Shown here: positions 40,817-50,008 of the stretch, piece by piece
How positions within the stretch are numbered: the stretch's first letter is position 1
Layout: each line of letters opens with the position of its first letter
Notes under the pieces: model-generated
What the model saw: only the letters and a program-made list of their open reading frames with translations
Told to the model about the DNA's origin: nothing
Databases searched by the model: none
Translations under genes and position numbers: made by a program
Source of the DNA: Hoylesella saccharolytica JCM 17484
GTDB taxonomy: Bacteria; Bacteroidota; Bacteroidia; Bacteroidales; Bacteroidaceae
Assembly (NCBI RefSeq): GCF_000614205.1
Contig: NZ_BAKN01000007.1
Coordinates: 1-64,000, forward strand
Length of the DNA stretch: 64,000 nucleotides
Reading direction: 5' to 3'

Positions 40817-42412
40817 ATGAGAAAATTTTTACTTTCATTCTGTTTCTTCGTGTTCGCACTTGCCGGTATGGCACAGGCTGATTACAAACAAGCAAGCGAT
40901 CAACACTTTAATCGTACGATGGTAACCCTTACCAAAGCAGGAACACTAGAAAGAGAGCTGACCCTGCTGAACCCTGACGATATTCAGGGTATTAAAGTGT
41001 CGGGACCGATGAACGAAGCCGATTTGCGGTATCTGTACAAACTTTGTAAACCGGGAACGCTCGACACACCGCACTCGATTAACCTGCACGACGCCATCGT
41101 TGACCGTATTCCGGAGAAATGTTTCGCAGGGTTGACCTATCTGCTTTACTTCTATCTGCCGCAAACACTGCAAGAAGTGGGCGACGGGGCCTTTCAATAT
41201 ACTAACGCATTGACGGCTGCCGTATTCCCCACAACATTGAAGAAAATCGGCAGAACAGCGTATGCAGGAACCCGACTCACAACAGTGAGTATCCCGGCAA
41301 ACGTAGAAGAGATTGGCGAGGGGGCTTTTGCACACCTCAGTAAACTTGGTTCGGCAACCGTCGACGCGGCCAACACTACGTTTAAAGTAGACAACGGGAT
41401 ACTTATCAACATGAAAGAAAACAAACTGTTGCAATGTTTCATCACCCACACAGGCGAATTGAACGTGCCCACCGGCATCACAGCACTTGGTGATTACAGT
41501 CTGGCAGGAGCCAAAAGGCTTACCTCCATCCACATCCCCGCATCGGTTAAGACCATCGGCGAAGATGCTTTTGCAGCCACTTACAACGTTGAAAGCATCG
41601 AGGTAGATGCCGCCAATAACAACTATTGCTCGGTAGATGGTGTACTTTTCAACAAGAACAAAAGTCTGCTGATTTGTTATCCCACCTCTAAAAAAGGAGC
41701 CGCCTACGTCGTTCCCGCTACCGTAAAAGAGCTGGCAACAGGTGCTTTTCAAGAGTGCGGCGGAGGAAACGCGTACCAGTTGATAACAGATAAGAAAGAG
41801 AAAAAGAAGATTTCACTCAAGAAAATCACCCTGCCCGAAGGGCTAATTAAGATTGGAAGCAGTGCATTTACATTCACCGGTGTGACGGATATCAACATTC
41901 CTACCACCGTTCGCGAAATTGGCGACGGCTGTTTTTACTTCTCAGACATCGAAAATATCACCGTTCCTGAAGGCGTAACCCGTATTGAAAATGGCACTTT
42001 TGCCTACTGTTACTCGCTCGAAACTCTTTCGCTACCCTCCACCATCAGCTACATTGGCTCGTCGGTATTCTGTATGGACGACGCCATGACCACCTTAAAC
42101 ATCTCGGCACCTACGCCACCCACTTGTGATGTCAATGCTTTCGATAACTATTCGCCCTCTTCGCTCACCCTACACGTTGTAAAAGGGGCAAAAAAAGCTT
42201 ACCAGAAAGCTGCTGTTTGGAGCTCACTCAACCCCAGTGATATCGAAGACGATTTGGAGATAGTTACCCATATCGGCACAACTCAACATGCTTCCACTGC
42301 AACTGAAACCATGCGTTACGACCTCTCGGGCCGTCGCATTGCTACTCCGCAACGCGGCATCAACCTCATTAAGATGAGTGATGGATCCGTAAGAAAAGTG
42401 GTAGTACGCTAA
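40817..42412 (+). CDS. secreted BspA-like leucine-rich repeat protein with T9SS tail
   Basis: 531 residues with a signal peptide (MRKFLLSFCFFVFALAGMAQ) and LRR_5 repeats (LPQTLQEVGDGAFQYTNAL, IPANVEEIGEGAFAHLSKL and others). The C-terminal sorting tail is YDLSGRRIATPQRGINLIK, ending VRKVVVR. Export by T9SS to the cell surface is expected; family members bind host matrix proteins or other bacteria. It arose by duplication with the upstream gene 170 bp away. A terminator follows at 42501. Confidence 0.9.
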   Translation: MRKFLLSFCFFVFALAGMAQADYKQASDQHFNRTMVTLTKAGTLERELTLLNPDDIQGIKVSGPMNEADLRYLYKLCKPGTLDTPHSINLHDAIVDRIPEKCFAGLTYLLYFYLPQTLQEVGDGAFQYTNALTAAVFPTTLKKIGRTAYAGTRLTTVSIPANVEEIGEGAFAHLSKLGSATVDAANTTFKVDNGILINMKENKLLQCFITHTGELNVPTGITALGDYSLAGAKRLTSIHIPASVKTIGEDAFAATYNVESIEVDAANNNYCSVDGVLFNKNKSLLICYPTSKKGAAYVVPATVKELATGAFQECGGGNAYQLITDKKEKKKISLKKITLPEGLIKIGSSAFTFTGVTDINIPTTVREIGDGCFYFSDIENITVPEGVTRIENGTFAYCYSLETLSLPSTISYIGSSVFCMDDAMTTLNISAPTPPTCDVNAFDNYSPSSLTLHVVKGAKKAYQKAAVWSSLNPSDIEDDLEIVTHIGTTQHASTATETMRYDLSGRRIATPQRGINLIKMSDGSVRKVVVR

Positions 42413-42500
42413 CCAATCACTTTAAACGGTACGTATTAACGTTGTCGATGCACCCGATTTCCGCGCCTATCCGCCGGATTTCGTTCAAAATTTATTCAGA

Positions 42501-42538
42501 AATCCCTGTCGAAGCGATAACGACAGGGATTTTTTTTT
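42501..42538 (+). terminator. intrinsic terminator after the BspA-like gene
   Basis: AATCCCTGTCG and CGACAGGGATT pair around a 9-base loop and are followed by eight T residues. Confidence 0.9.
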
Positions 42539-42758
42539 CCTCATTCAAACAGAAGAACCTGATTCCATACTTCCCTGAAACTTCCTGCAGAAGAATATCA
42601 CTTAATGGTAAAAGCCACAACTATATTTCGTCTCATAAACTCATAAAAGACCATATTGTCAAAGATAATGCTAACAAAAAACAGTACTTATTCTCATCCT
42701 TCACCCCTTTTTGCTATCAATCCATCATATCTAATCCATAATCCCTAATCTTTTTTGC

Positions 42759-42766
42759 TACCTTTG
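42759..42766 (+). promoter_or_regulatory. -7 box of the AICAR transformylase promoter
   Basis: TACCTTTG, 28 bp ahead of the ATG. The rest of 42539-42794 shows no gene. Confidence 0.6.
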
Positions 42767-42794
42767 CACCAACAATCACAAATAAAAACAACAG

Positions 42795-43979
42795 ATGAAA
42801 GAACTTGCTTTGAAGTACGGATGCAACCCCAACCAAACACCCGCACGCATCTTTATCAACAACGGCGAACTACCCATTGAAGTGCTCAACGGACGTCCAG
42901 GCTACATTAATCTTCTCGACGCACTGAACAGTTGGCAACTTGTTAAAGAGCTGAAAGAAGCCACATCGCTGCCTGCAGCCGCCAGTTTTAAACACGTTTC
43001 GCCCGCAGGAGCTGCCGTAGGACTGCCCCTGAGCGACACTTTAAAACAGATATATTTTGTAGATGAGGCAGTAGAAAAAGAGCTTTCGCCACTGGCATGC
43101 GCCTATATTCGGGCACGCGGAGCCGATAGAATGAGTAGCTATGGCGACTTTGTTGCACTGAGTGATGTATGCGATGAAGTGACAGCAAGACTGATAAAGC
43201 CGGAGGTTTCAGATGGAGTTATCGCACCGGGATATACAGATGGGGCACTCAACATACTCAAAGCAAAACGCAAGGGTACGTACAACGTCATCCAAATAGA
43301 CCCTTTTTATCAGCCGGAGCTCATCGAACACAAGCAGGTTTTTGGAATTACATTCGAGCAGGGACGCAACAACATCCGGCTTGACGATGTAAAACTGTTT
43401 GAAAATATTCCTACCCGAAACAAGCATTTCACACCCGATGCGCTGCGCAACCTAATCATTGCGCTCATCACACTGAAGTACACACAGAGCAATTCGGTGT
43501 GTTACGTAAAGGACGGACAGGCCATCGGTATCGGTGCAGGTCAGCAAAGCCGAATTCATTGCACCCGTTTAGCAGGCAACAAAGCCGATAACTGGTGGCT
43601 GCGCCAACATCCCAAAGTGATGCAACTGCCCTTTATCGACAACATTCGACGCGCCGATCGCGACAACACCATCGACCTTTTTATCGGCGAAGATGCTGCC
43701 GACGTATTATCAGAAGGTGCTTGGCAACAGTTCTTTACGCATTGCCCGGAACCGCTAACACAAGTCGAGAAGCGCGAATGGATAGCTCAAAACAAAGGTG
43801 TTGCATTGGGTAGCGATGCCTTTTTCCCATTCGGCGACAACATTGAACGTGCCCATCGCAGCGGTGTTGAATATATTGCACAGGCAGGTGGCTCTGTTCG
43901 CGACGACCATGTTATCGCTACTTGTGACAAATATAACATCGCCATGGCCTTTACCGGCATCAGATTATTTCATCATTAA
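42795..43979 (+). CDS. stand-alone AICAR transformylase (PurH-like)
   Basis: 394 residues corresponding only to the formyltransferase half of PurH, which turns AICAR into FAICAR with 10-formyl-THF in purine synthesis. Core motifs are present: the transformylase Lys-His pair in ASFKHVSPAGAAVG, DGVIAPGY, IGIGAGQQSRIHC and GSDAFFPFGDNI. There is no N-terminal MGS-like IMP cyclohydrolase domain, so a separate cyclohydrolase must exist elsewhere. It starts at 42795 behind its own promoter. The small basic protein gene follows. Confidence 0.93.
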   Translation: MKELALKYGCNPNQTPARIFINNGELPIEVLNGRPGYINLLDALNSWQLVKELKEATSLPAAASFKHVSPAGAAVGLPLSDTLKQIYFVDEAVEKELSPLACAYIRARGADRMSSYGDFVALSDVCDEVTARLIKPEVSDGVIAPGYTDGALNILKAKRKGTYNVIQIDPFYQPELIEHKQVFGITFEQGRNNIRLDDVKLFENIPTRNKHFTPDALRNLIIALITLKYTQSNSVCYVKDGQAIGIGAGQQSRIHCTRLAGNKADNWWLRQHPKVMQLPFIDNIRRADRDNTIDLFIGEDAADVLSEGAWQQFFTHCPEPLTQVEKREWIAQNKGVALGSDAFFPFGDNIERAHRSGVEYIAQAGGSVRDDHVIATCDKYNIAMAFTGIRLFHH

Positions 43980-44055
43980 CAACCGAAAGTCGACCAACGC
44001 AGCGGTTATCCGCCTGTCGTTTGTCTGCTTTTAACTGCTTTAAACCCTAAAGAAA

Positions 44056-44250
44056 ATGGATATTGACGAAATTATTGCGGGCGGCGGGATGACTTTTCGC
44101 AAGGGCTCGGGCGAACAATCACAGCCTGACGATAAAGTAAAAACCAAAGCTAAAAAGAAGAAATATATTACCGGAGCACACGGTAGCGGATCGGCAAAAC
44201 AAAAGACGAAGTATCGAGAACAACGTGCCAACAGACGCAAAAAACGTTGA
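44056..44250 (+). CDS. small basic protein of unknown function
   Basis: 64 residues, MDIDEIIAGGGMTFRKGSG then a lysine/arginine-rich second half (KTKAKKKKYITGAHGSG, ending RANRRKKR). I do not recognise the family. The charge suggests nucleic-acid or ribosome binding. It lies 76 bp after the AICAR transformylase gene in the same direction, and a possible hairpin terminator follows at 44359. Confidence 0.5.
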   Translation: MDIDEIIAGGGMTFRKGSGEQSQPDDKVKTKAKKKKYITGAHGSGSAKQKTKYREQRANRRKKR

Positions 44251-44358
44251 ATGCTTTGCGCAAGCGAAGAAAATAGGGCTTGTACATCGTATTTTCGTCG
44301 ATTTTGGTTGCGTGCATGGTTGTGTGTAGGATAAGAAAGTAGCATTTATATATCAGAT

Positions 44359-44402
44359 AAAGCGGTCGAATAACCTTTGTTTTTAGGTTGTCCGGCCGCT
44401 TC
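44359..44402. terminator. probable terminator
   Basis: AAGCGG...AACCT pairs with AGGTT...CCGCTT in a long imperfect stem with a short T run; weaker than the other terminators here. Confidence 0.5.
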
Positions 44403-44499
44403 ATTTTGGGGCGCAAAACACTGTAAAAGCAATGCTTTACGCCTTAACTTACAGTTGAGCTGTTTTTACTTTGCCGCCTCAGGGCTTTTACTTCACTTT

Positions 44500-44631
44500 G
44501 CAACTATGCCACATTTATATCGTAACTATGGCATACTTATGTCGTAACTGTGGTACACTTATGATGTAAAAGGGGCACACTTAGCACGCAAGTGTGGCAC
44601 AGTTAGAAGGTAAAAGGGGCACACTCACAAC
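44500..44631. repeat. 22-bp tandem array, six units
   Basis: Units start at 44500, 44522, 44544, 44566, 44588 and 44610, all exactly 22 bp. They follow the form GTAACTNTGGNACACTTANNNC. Two end-half variants carry AAAAGGGGCACAC. The sequence is unlike the CCTATGCTTTT arrays, but the period is the same and one such array follows 48 bp later. Confidence 0.88.
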
Positions 44632-44678
44632 ATACTTTTTAAATTATTGATTTTCAATAGCTTACAAATGGGTTTCTA

Positions 44679-44788
44679 AAAGCATAGGTTTTGGTATGCA
44701 AGACCTATGCTTTTGGCATGCAAAACCTATGCTTTTGCGGGGTAAAACCTATGCTTTTGCAAGCCCAAAGTTATGCTTTTATTTTCTT
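44679..44788. repeat. 22-bp array of the CCTATGCTTTT type (partial element E)
   Basis: Five units start at 44679, 44701, 44723, 44745 and 44767. Only the core of the repeat element is present, without its long flanks. It lies 117 bp from the 3' end of aroC. With 44500-44631 it accounts for the 44251-44904 gap. Confidence 0.85.
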
Positions 44789-44904
44789 GTTATTTTGCTT
44801 TCGCCGTTTTATCGTTTTTATTTTACAGCTTTATTGTGTTTATATCGCTGTCTCGCTGCTTTTATGTTACGGCTTGATTGCTTTTGTTTTCCGGGTTTGT
44901 AGCT

Positions 44905-45978
44905 TTACTTCACGGTTTTATTCAACAGCCAACTGTCTAATAAAACCATAGCTGCCATGGCCTCAACGATGGGAACTGCGCGGGGTACTACACACGAATC
45001 ATGTCGCCCACGAGCTGTAAATGTAGTGGGTTGACAGTTTATATCGACTGTGTTTTGTTTGATTAATAACGTGGCAACGGGCTTAAAGGCCACCCGAAAA
45101 TAAATATCCTGCCCGTTGCTTATGCCTCCTTGAATTCCTCCGCTATGGTTCGTTAGGGTCGAAATCGATTGTTTATCAACAGTGAAAACATCGTTCACCT
45201 CGCTTCCTTTGCTGTTAACAATACCGAAACCGTCGCCATATTCAAACCCTTTTACGGCGTTGATACCCAGCATGGCGTATCCCAATCGGGCGTGAAGTTT
45301 ATCAAATTCGGGCTCGCCAAGCCCCAAAGGACATCCTTTGATTACACACGTCACCACCCCACCGATGGTATCTCCCGCTTCCTTTACGGCCAAAATGCGT
45401 TCTTCCATACGCTTTGCCGTCAGTTCATCAGGACATCTTACGGCACTAAGTTCAGTTTTTTCGAGGTCGTACAATCGATAATCACGGTCTAAAGCGATGT
45501 CGCCCACCTGCGAAACATAGGCCTGAATGCTCACGCCCAACGATTGAAGTGCCAGCTTTGCCAATGCTCCGCCCACCACGCGAGCCAATGTTACGCGTGC
45601 AGAAGAGCGTCCGCCACCTCGATGATCACGAATGCCATACTTATTATAATAGGTATAATCAGCATGCGACGGTCGAAACAGATGCCGCATATTATCGTAA
45701 TCTTTTGAATGCTGGTTACGATTACGCACCACAAATCCGATGGGTGTGCCCGTCGACTTCCCCTCGAATACACCGCTCAACAATTCCACTTGGTCTGCCT
45801 CTTGCCTGCTTGTAGTCAGCTTACTCTGTCCCGGTCGACGCCTGTTTAATTCGTTTTGAATAAACGCCAAGTCGATTTCAATACCCGGAGGCATACCATC
45901 TACAACGCCGCCAACAGCTTCTCCATGACTCTCGCCGTAGGTTGTAAGGGTGAAAATGTTACCGAATGTGTTCCGCAT
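44905..45978 (-). CDS. aroC: chorismate synthase
   Basis: Final step of the shikimate pathway: EPSP to chorismate with reduced FMN. It has 357 residues. The N-terminal signature [21 protein letters not shown] and the later [25 protein letters not shown] and [14 protein letters not shown] are all present. It heads nothing obvious; the FKBP gene lies 44 bp upstream in the same direction, so the two may share a transcript. Confidence 0.97.
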   Translation of the reverse strand: MRNTFGNIFTLTTYGESHGEAVGGVVDGMPPGIEIDLAFIQNELNRRRPGQSKLTTSRQEADQVELLSGVFEGKSTGTPIGFVVRNRNQHSKDYDNMRHLFRPSHADYTYYNKYGIRDHRGGGRSSARVTLARVVGGALAKLALQSLGVSIQAYVSQVGDIALDRDYRLYDLEKTELSAVRCPDELTAKRMEERILAVKEAGDTIGGVVTCVIKGCPLGLGEPEFDKLHARLGYAMLGINAVKGFEYGDGFGIVNSKGSEVNDVFTVDKQSISTLTNHSGGIQGGISNGQDIYFRVAFKPVATLLIKQNTVDINCQPTTFTARGRHDSCVVPRAVPIVEAMAAMVLLDSWLLNKTVK

Positions 45979-46022
45979 TTATGATAATCAATACCTTGTT
46001 TTCAATTCTTCAAACTGTCTAC

Positions 46023-46604
46023 TCAATGATGATGGCAGCAACAACCACCTTCTTCGTCGTCGTGATGATGATGATCGCAACCATCTCCACAGCCACAGCA
46101 ACCGCCTTCACCGTGCAAATGGTTCATCATATGTTGAATTTCGTCGTTGGTAGCTTCTCTGTTTTCCAATACCTTACCTTTAAACAGCAAGTCTTTGCCT
46201 GCCAACGGATGGTTTAAATCCATTTTTACCTTGTCTTCCGTTATATCCAGCACATGCCCCATAAAGCGATTTCCGTCTTCATTTTGCAAGGGCACAACAG
46301 CATCTTTATAGATATTTTCGTGGTCAAAGTGACCGTTAATGGTAAAAATGTCTTTATTCAGATCGAGCACGCGTTCTTTCAAATGTTCTCCATAGGCCTC
46401 TTCGCATTCGATACCTAATGTAAATTCTTCACCTTCTTTCAAATCTTCCACGCCGTTTTCAAAGGCTTCCAACGTGATACCGAAGCCTGTTATAAAGGCA
46501 AAAGGACGGTCTTCGGGGGCTTCTTCCACCAATTCTTCCTTGTCATTTTCTGTTGTATAGAGCTTATAAGCTACGGCAATGTACTTGTTGAGTTCTTTCT
46601 CCAT
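46023..46604 (-). CDS. SlyD-like FKBP-type peptidyl-prolyl isomerase
   Basis: 193-residue cytoplasmic chaperone/proline isomerase. An FKBP domain split by an inserted flap (residues about 5-65 and 125-150; FAFITGFGITLEAFENGV, GEEFTLGIECEEAYGE) is the SlyD layout. The C-terminal tail is rich in Cys and His (GGCCGCGDGCDHHHHDDEE and a final HHH), a metal-binding tail like that of SlyD, which supplies nickel for hydrogenase. A -7 box (minus TATATTTG, 46630-46637) lies 26 bp upstream. Confidence 0.9.
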   Translation of the reverse strand: MEKELNKYIAVAYKLYTTENDKEELVEEAPEDRPFAFITGFGITLEAFENGVEDLKEGEEFTLGIECEEAYGEHLKERVLDLNKDIFTINGHFDHENIYKDAVVPLQNEDGNRFMGHVLDITEDKVKMDLNHPLAGKDLLFKGKVLENREATNDEIQHMMNHLHGEGGCCGCGDGCDHHHHDDEEGGCCCHHH

Positions 46605-46679
46605 CTTTCTTTTCTTATTAATATAGGTGCAAATATAGGTAAAAAAAACAAGAGAAAGACTGTCGGTGGGGATAAAACA

Positions 46680-47438
46680 CTATAAGGAAAAGCGATCGGC
46701 ATCGTTAAGAACGGGAAACTTTCTTCGCATTTCTTCCAATTCGTTAAGCTCTATCCGACCCGTCATTGCCTGCTCTTTATCCTCTTCACAAGCTACTATC
46801 GGCTCGCCATAGGGATTTAAAAGCACAGAACCACCTTTGTATTGGGTAAACGGATCACGCCCTACCCTATTGACGCCCACCACAAAACACTGGTTTTCAA
46901 TAGCTCGGGCACGCAACAATACCTGCCAAGCCGCAGCACGACTAACAGGCCAATTGGCCACATAAATTATCGCATCATAATCGCCTTTGTTTCTGGTCCA
47001 TACCGGAAAACGAAGGTCGTAACACACTTCCAACAAAAAACGTACCCCCCGAAAGGTTACTACTACACGCTTTTTACCCGGTGTAAACCATTTATTTTCG
47101 CCGCTATATGTAAACAAATGCCGCTTATCATAATGCTCTATGCTACCGTCCGGCTTTACAAAATAAAATCTGTTGTATAACCGTTCACCATCTGTCACCG
47201 CCACCGAACCGCCAATAGCAGCCCCATATGTCGCCGCTTGTTGCTTCATCCATCGCAAAGTATCGCCTTCTACAGGTTCTGTCGTCGGCTCTTGTGCCAC
47301 CATAAAGCCCGTAGAAAACATCTCGGGCAGCACATAAAGCTCTGTTCCGGAACCTTCTGCCATCAGCTTTTCTGCCTTCTTTCGGTTTGTTTCAGGGTCG
47401 CCCCAAACAATATCTTGCTGCAATAAGGTAATCTTCAT
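46680..47438 (-). CDS. nitrilase-superfamily amidase (omega-amidase YafV-like)
   Basis: 252-residue cytoplasmic carbon-nitrogen hydrolase. The catalytic triad is Glu in VLPEMFSTGF, Lys in YDKRHLFTYSGE and Cys in LEVCYDLRFPVW. The length and the RHLFTYSGE segment fit the omega-amidase/YafV group, which hydrolyses 2-oxoglutaramate and 2-oxosuccinamate to clear by-products of transamination. It lies between the FKBP and tadA genes on the same strand. Confidence 0.9.
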   Translation of the reverse strand: MKITLLQQDIVWGDPETNRKKAEKLMAEGSGTELYVLPEMFSTGFMVAQEPTTEPVEGDTLRWMKQQAATYGAAIGGSVAVTDGERLYNRFYFVKPDGSIEHYDKRHLFTYSGENKWFTPGKKRVVVTFRGVRFLLEVCYDLRFPVWTRNKGDYDAIIYVANWPVSRAAAWQVLLRARAIENQCFVVGVNRVGRDPFTQYKGGSVLLNPYGEPIVACEEDKEQAMTGRIELNELEEMRRKFPVLNDADRFSL

Positions 47439-47519
47439 CTCTGCTTATGGTTTTATCAGCACGCATTCTACATCCCGTTTCTTCTCTTTTTCGGTTGCTT
47501 TGAAGCTCTCTAACCACCT

Positions 47520-47984
47520 TTACCCGTGCTTTCTCCGTGCTTTAAAGAAGTTTTGCATCAAGTCTTTGCACTCTTCTTCCAACACGCCACCGGTTACCGT
47601 TGCCTTAGGATGCAGCACGCCGGGAGCATACTTTTCAAAGCCACGTTTTTCGTCTTGGGCACCATAAACAATACGTTTTATCTGCGCCCAACCTATCGCT
47701 CCGGCACACATCGGGCAGGGTTCAACAGTTACATACAATGTGCAATCGGTGAGATATTTACCCCCCAGCATATTGGCGGCAGCTGTTATAGCCTGCATTT
47801 CAGCATGTGCCGTCACGTCACAAAGCGTTTCCGTAAGATTATGTGCTCGTGCAATCACCCGGTCGTTACATACTATCACCGCTCCAATGGGAACTTCTCC
47901 CGCCTCCAAAGCAACTTGCGCTTCAGCCACAGCTTTCGCCATCAGCTGTTCGTCTTTCTTTCTTTGTTCTTCTTCCTGCGCCAT
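47520..47984 (-). CDS. tadA: tRNA-specific adenosine deaminase
   Basis: Converts A34 of tRNA-Arg(ACG) to inosine. From the ATG at 47984 it has 154 residues. The zinc site is HAEMQAI (His and proton-shuttling Glu) plus EPCPMCAGA (two Cys). A GTG at 47990 would add two residues. The promoter box TATTTTTG on the minus strand (48005-48012) is 20 bp away, facing the yraN promoter in a compact divergent region. Confidence 0.95.
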   Translation of the reverse strand: MAQEEEQRKKDEQLMAKAVAEAQVALEAGEVPIGAVIVCNDRVIARAHNLTETLCDVTAHAEMQAITAAANMLGGKYLTDCTLYVTVEPCPMCAGAIGWAQIKRIVYGAQDEKRGFEKYAPGVLHPKATVTGGVLEEECKDLMQNFFKARRKHG

Positions 47985-48004
47985 ATTCACGTGGGTTTAC
48001 TGTG

Positions 48005-48054
48005 CAAAAATACAATATTCTTTTTTGATGTGTGGGATAAATAGCGTATTTTTG
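48005..48054. promoter_or_regulatory. divergent tadA / yraN promoters
   Basis: Minus strand TATTTTTG at 48005-48012 serves tadA; plus strand TATTTTTG at 48047-48054 serves yraN. The two boxes are 34 bp apart, so their -33 elements overlap and the promoters may compete. Confidence 0.55.
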
Positions 48055-48076
48055 CACGATAGTAAACATCCGTAAG

Positions 48077-48451
48077 ATGGCGCAGCACAACGATTTGGGC
48101 AAGTGGGGAGAAACCTTTGCCGCCGACTTTCTGCAAAAGCAGGGATATATTATTCGCGAAAGAGACTGGCAATTCGGTAAACGCGACATCGATATCATCG
48201 CTCTTACGGCCGACTTAACTACGTTGGTGTTTGTTGAAGTGAAAACAAGGACAAACAAAGAGATGGTCGAACCTGAGCTGGCCGTTACCCGACAAAAGAT
48301 TAAAAGCATCGGCATTGCTGCCAACAATTATATCAAACAGTTTGACGTGGTAGAAGAAATACGCTTTGATGTGATAACGATTGTAGGGTCGGATGCCTCA
48401 AATGCCCAACTTAAACATATCGAAGATGCCTTTAATCCGCTGCTTGCATAA
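48077..48451 (+). CDS. YraN family (UPF0102) nuclease-fold protein
   Basis: 124 residues with the UPF0102 signature GKWGETFAADFLQKQGY, then DIDIIALTADLTTLVFVEVKTR. This is a PD-(D/E)XK-like core (Asp, Glu, Lys). The family is related to Holliday-junction resolvases, but its role is unproven. The stop is 2 bp from the birA start, so they are co-transcribed. Confidence 0.92.
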   Translation: MAQHNDLGKWGETFAADFLQKQGYIIRERDWQFGKRDIDIIALTADLTTLVFVEVKTRTNKEMVEPELAVTRQKIKSIGIAANNYIKQFDVVEEIRFDVITIVGSDASNAQLKHIEDAFNPLLA

Positions 48452-48453
48452 CG

Positions 48454-49200
48454 ATGAAAAGACGATTGATACAACTGAAAGAAATCGATTCTACCAACCG
48501 GTATATCGCCGAACTCACGGCCAACGCTGACGAAATGGTCATTGTAACTGCTGATGGACAGACCAACGGACGCGGACAGGGCACTAATAAGTGGGAAAGC
48601 GAGCCCGGAAAAAACCTGCTGTTCAGTCTATTGTTACACCCTTCTTACCTTTCTGTTCATAACCAATTCTTGCTGACTATGGCGGGTTCGTTGGCTGTAA
48701 AAAAAGCACTCGACACCTATACAACGGGCATCTGCATCAAATGGCCTAACGATATCTATCACAAAGACAGCAAAATCAGCGGTACGCTTATCGAAACCCG
48801 CCTATCGGGCAACCATATAAAAGACTTTATTTTCGGCACCGGCATCAACCTAAACCAATATGTTTTTAAAAGTGATGCACCCAATCCCGTTTCTCTTTGC
48901 ACACTTATCGGGCGCGAAACACCGCCCAACGAGGTACTTGACAAGGTTTTATCGGCGTTTGAAAAATACAACGATAGGCTTCAAAAGGGCAACCACGAGG
49001 AGGTAGTAGCACTTTATCACGCTGCCCTTTATCGCGCGCAGGGCTTTTATTTATATAAAGATAAACACGGCATATTTGAGGCAGAAATCGTTCAAGTGGC
49101 AACAGACGGGCATCTTGTATTAAGAGATAGGAACGGATGTACACGTCGGTATGCGTTTAAAGAGGTAACTTATGTCTTTGAAAACCTATCAACCCACTGA
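48454..49200 (+). CDS. birA: biotin-[acetyl-CoA-carboxylase] ligase
   Basis: 248 residues. Attaches biotin to the carboxyl carrier protein via biotinyl-AMP. The biotin-binding signature is GRGQGTNKWESEPGKNL and the catalytic KWPNDIY is present. There is no N-terminal helix-turn-helix, so it is a ligase only and not a repressor. It is followed 48 bp later by pyrH. Confidence 0.94.
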   Translation: MKRRLIQLKEIDSTNRYIAELTANADEMVIVTADGQTNGRGQGTNKWESEPGKNLLFSLLLHPSYLSVHNQFLLTMAGSLAVKKALDTYTTGICIKWPNDIYHKDSKISGTLIETRLSGNHIKDFIFGTGINLNQYVFKSDAPNPVSLCTLIGRETPPNEVLDKVLSAFEKYNDRLQKGNHEEVVALYHAALYRAQGFYLYKDKHGIFEAEIVQVATDGHLVLRDRNGCTRRYAFKEVTYVFENLSTH

Positions 49201-49248
49201 CACATCATATCTCAATCAATCATCTTGTCAACTTAAAAAACAACCATA

Positions 49249-49959
49249 ATGACAAAATTTAAAAGAATTCTTCTTAAACTAAGCGGCGAAAGTTTGATGG
49301 GAAACCAAAACTACGGCATCGACTCACAGCGGCTGCAAGACTATGCAACGCAAATTAAAGACATACACCAGATGGGCGTGCAGATAGGCATTGTTATCGG
49401 CGGAGGCAACATTTTTCGGGGGCTGAGCGGCTCGCAAAAAGGCTTCGACCGTGTTAAAGGCGACCAAATGGGTATGTGTGCAACGGTTATCAACTCATTG
49501 GCATTGAGTTCTGCATTGGGTGCACTGGGTGTTAAAAATAAGGTATTAACCGCCATTAGAATGGAACCCATCGGCGAATTTTACAGCAAATGGAAAGCCA
49601 TTGAAGCAATGGAGGCGGGCTATATCTGCATTTTCTCAGCCGGAACAGGTTCTCCTTACTTCACAACCGACACGGGCAGCTCACTACGGGGTATCGAAAT
49701 AGAGGCCGACGTCATGCTGAAAGGTACTCGCGTAGACGGTATTTACACTGCCGACCCTGAAAAAGACCCTACCGCAACCAAGTTTTCGGAGATTACTTAC
49801 GACGAGATTTACACACGCGGACTGCAGATAATGGACCTTACCGCCACAACGATGTGCAAAGAAAACCACCTGCCCATCTATGTATTTAACATGGATATTG
49901 TGGGCAATCTCAAGAAAGTTATCGACGGCGAACCCATCGGAACGCTGGTGCACAACTAA
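49249..49959 (+). CDS. pyrH: UMP kinase
   Basis: Phosphorylates UMP to UDP; hexameric, cytoplasmic, 236 residues. It shows KRILLKLSGESLMG, IGIVIGGGNIFRG, the UMP-site segment GTGSPYFTTDTGSSLRG and DGIYTADPEKDPTA. The sequence fits the amino-acid-kinase fold of bacterial PyrH. It ends the yraN-birA-pyrH run, with a strong terminator directly after. Confidence 0.97.
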   Translation: MTKFKRILLKLSGESLMGNQNYGIDSQRLQDYATQIKDIHQMGVQIGIVIGGGNIFRGLSGSQKGFDRVKGDQMGMCATVINSLALSSALGALGVKNKVLTAIRMEPIGEFYSKWKAIEAMEAGYICIFSAGTGSPYFTTDTGSSLRGIEIEADVMLKGTRVDGIYTADPEKDPTATKFSEITYDEIYTRGLQIMDLTATTMCKENHLPIYVFNMDIVGNLKKVIDGEPIGTLVHN

Positions 49960-49964
49960 AAAAC

Positions 49965-50008
49965 AAATGCGGGCAACTTCGTTTTCAAGTTGCCCGCATT
50001 TATCTTTT
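49965..50008. terminator. bidirectional terminator between pyrH and queF
   Basis: AAATGCGGGCAACTT and AAGTTGCCCGCATTT form a perfect stem with T runs; pyrH and queF converge on it. Confidence 0.9.

Noticed and set aside
42442..42741. 99-residue ORF after the second BspA-like gene
   Set aside because: It spans the terminator hairpin, has no motif and precedes the AICAR transformylase promoter.
44691..44951. 86-residue ORF over repeat array E
   Set aside because: Its repeated LCF-like peptide is just the 22-bp array read in one frame, and it runs into aroC.
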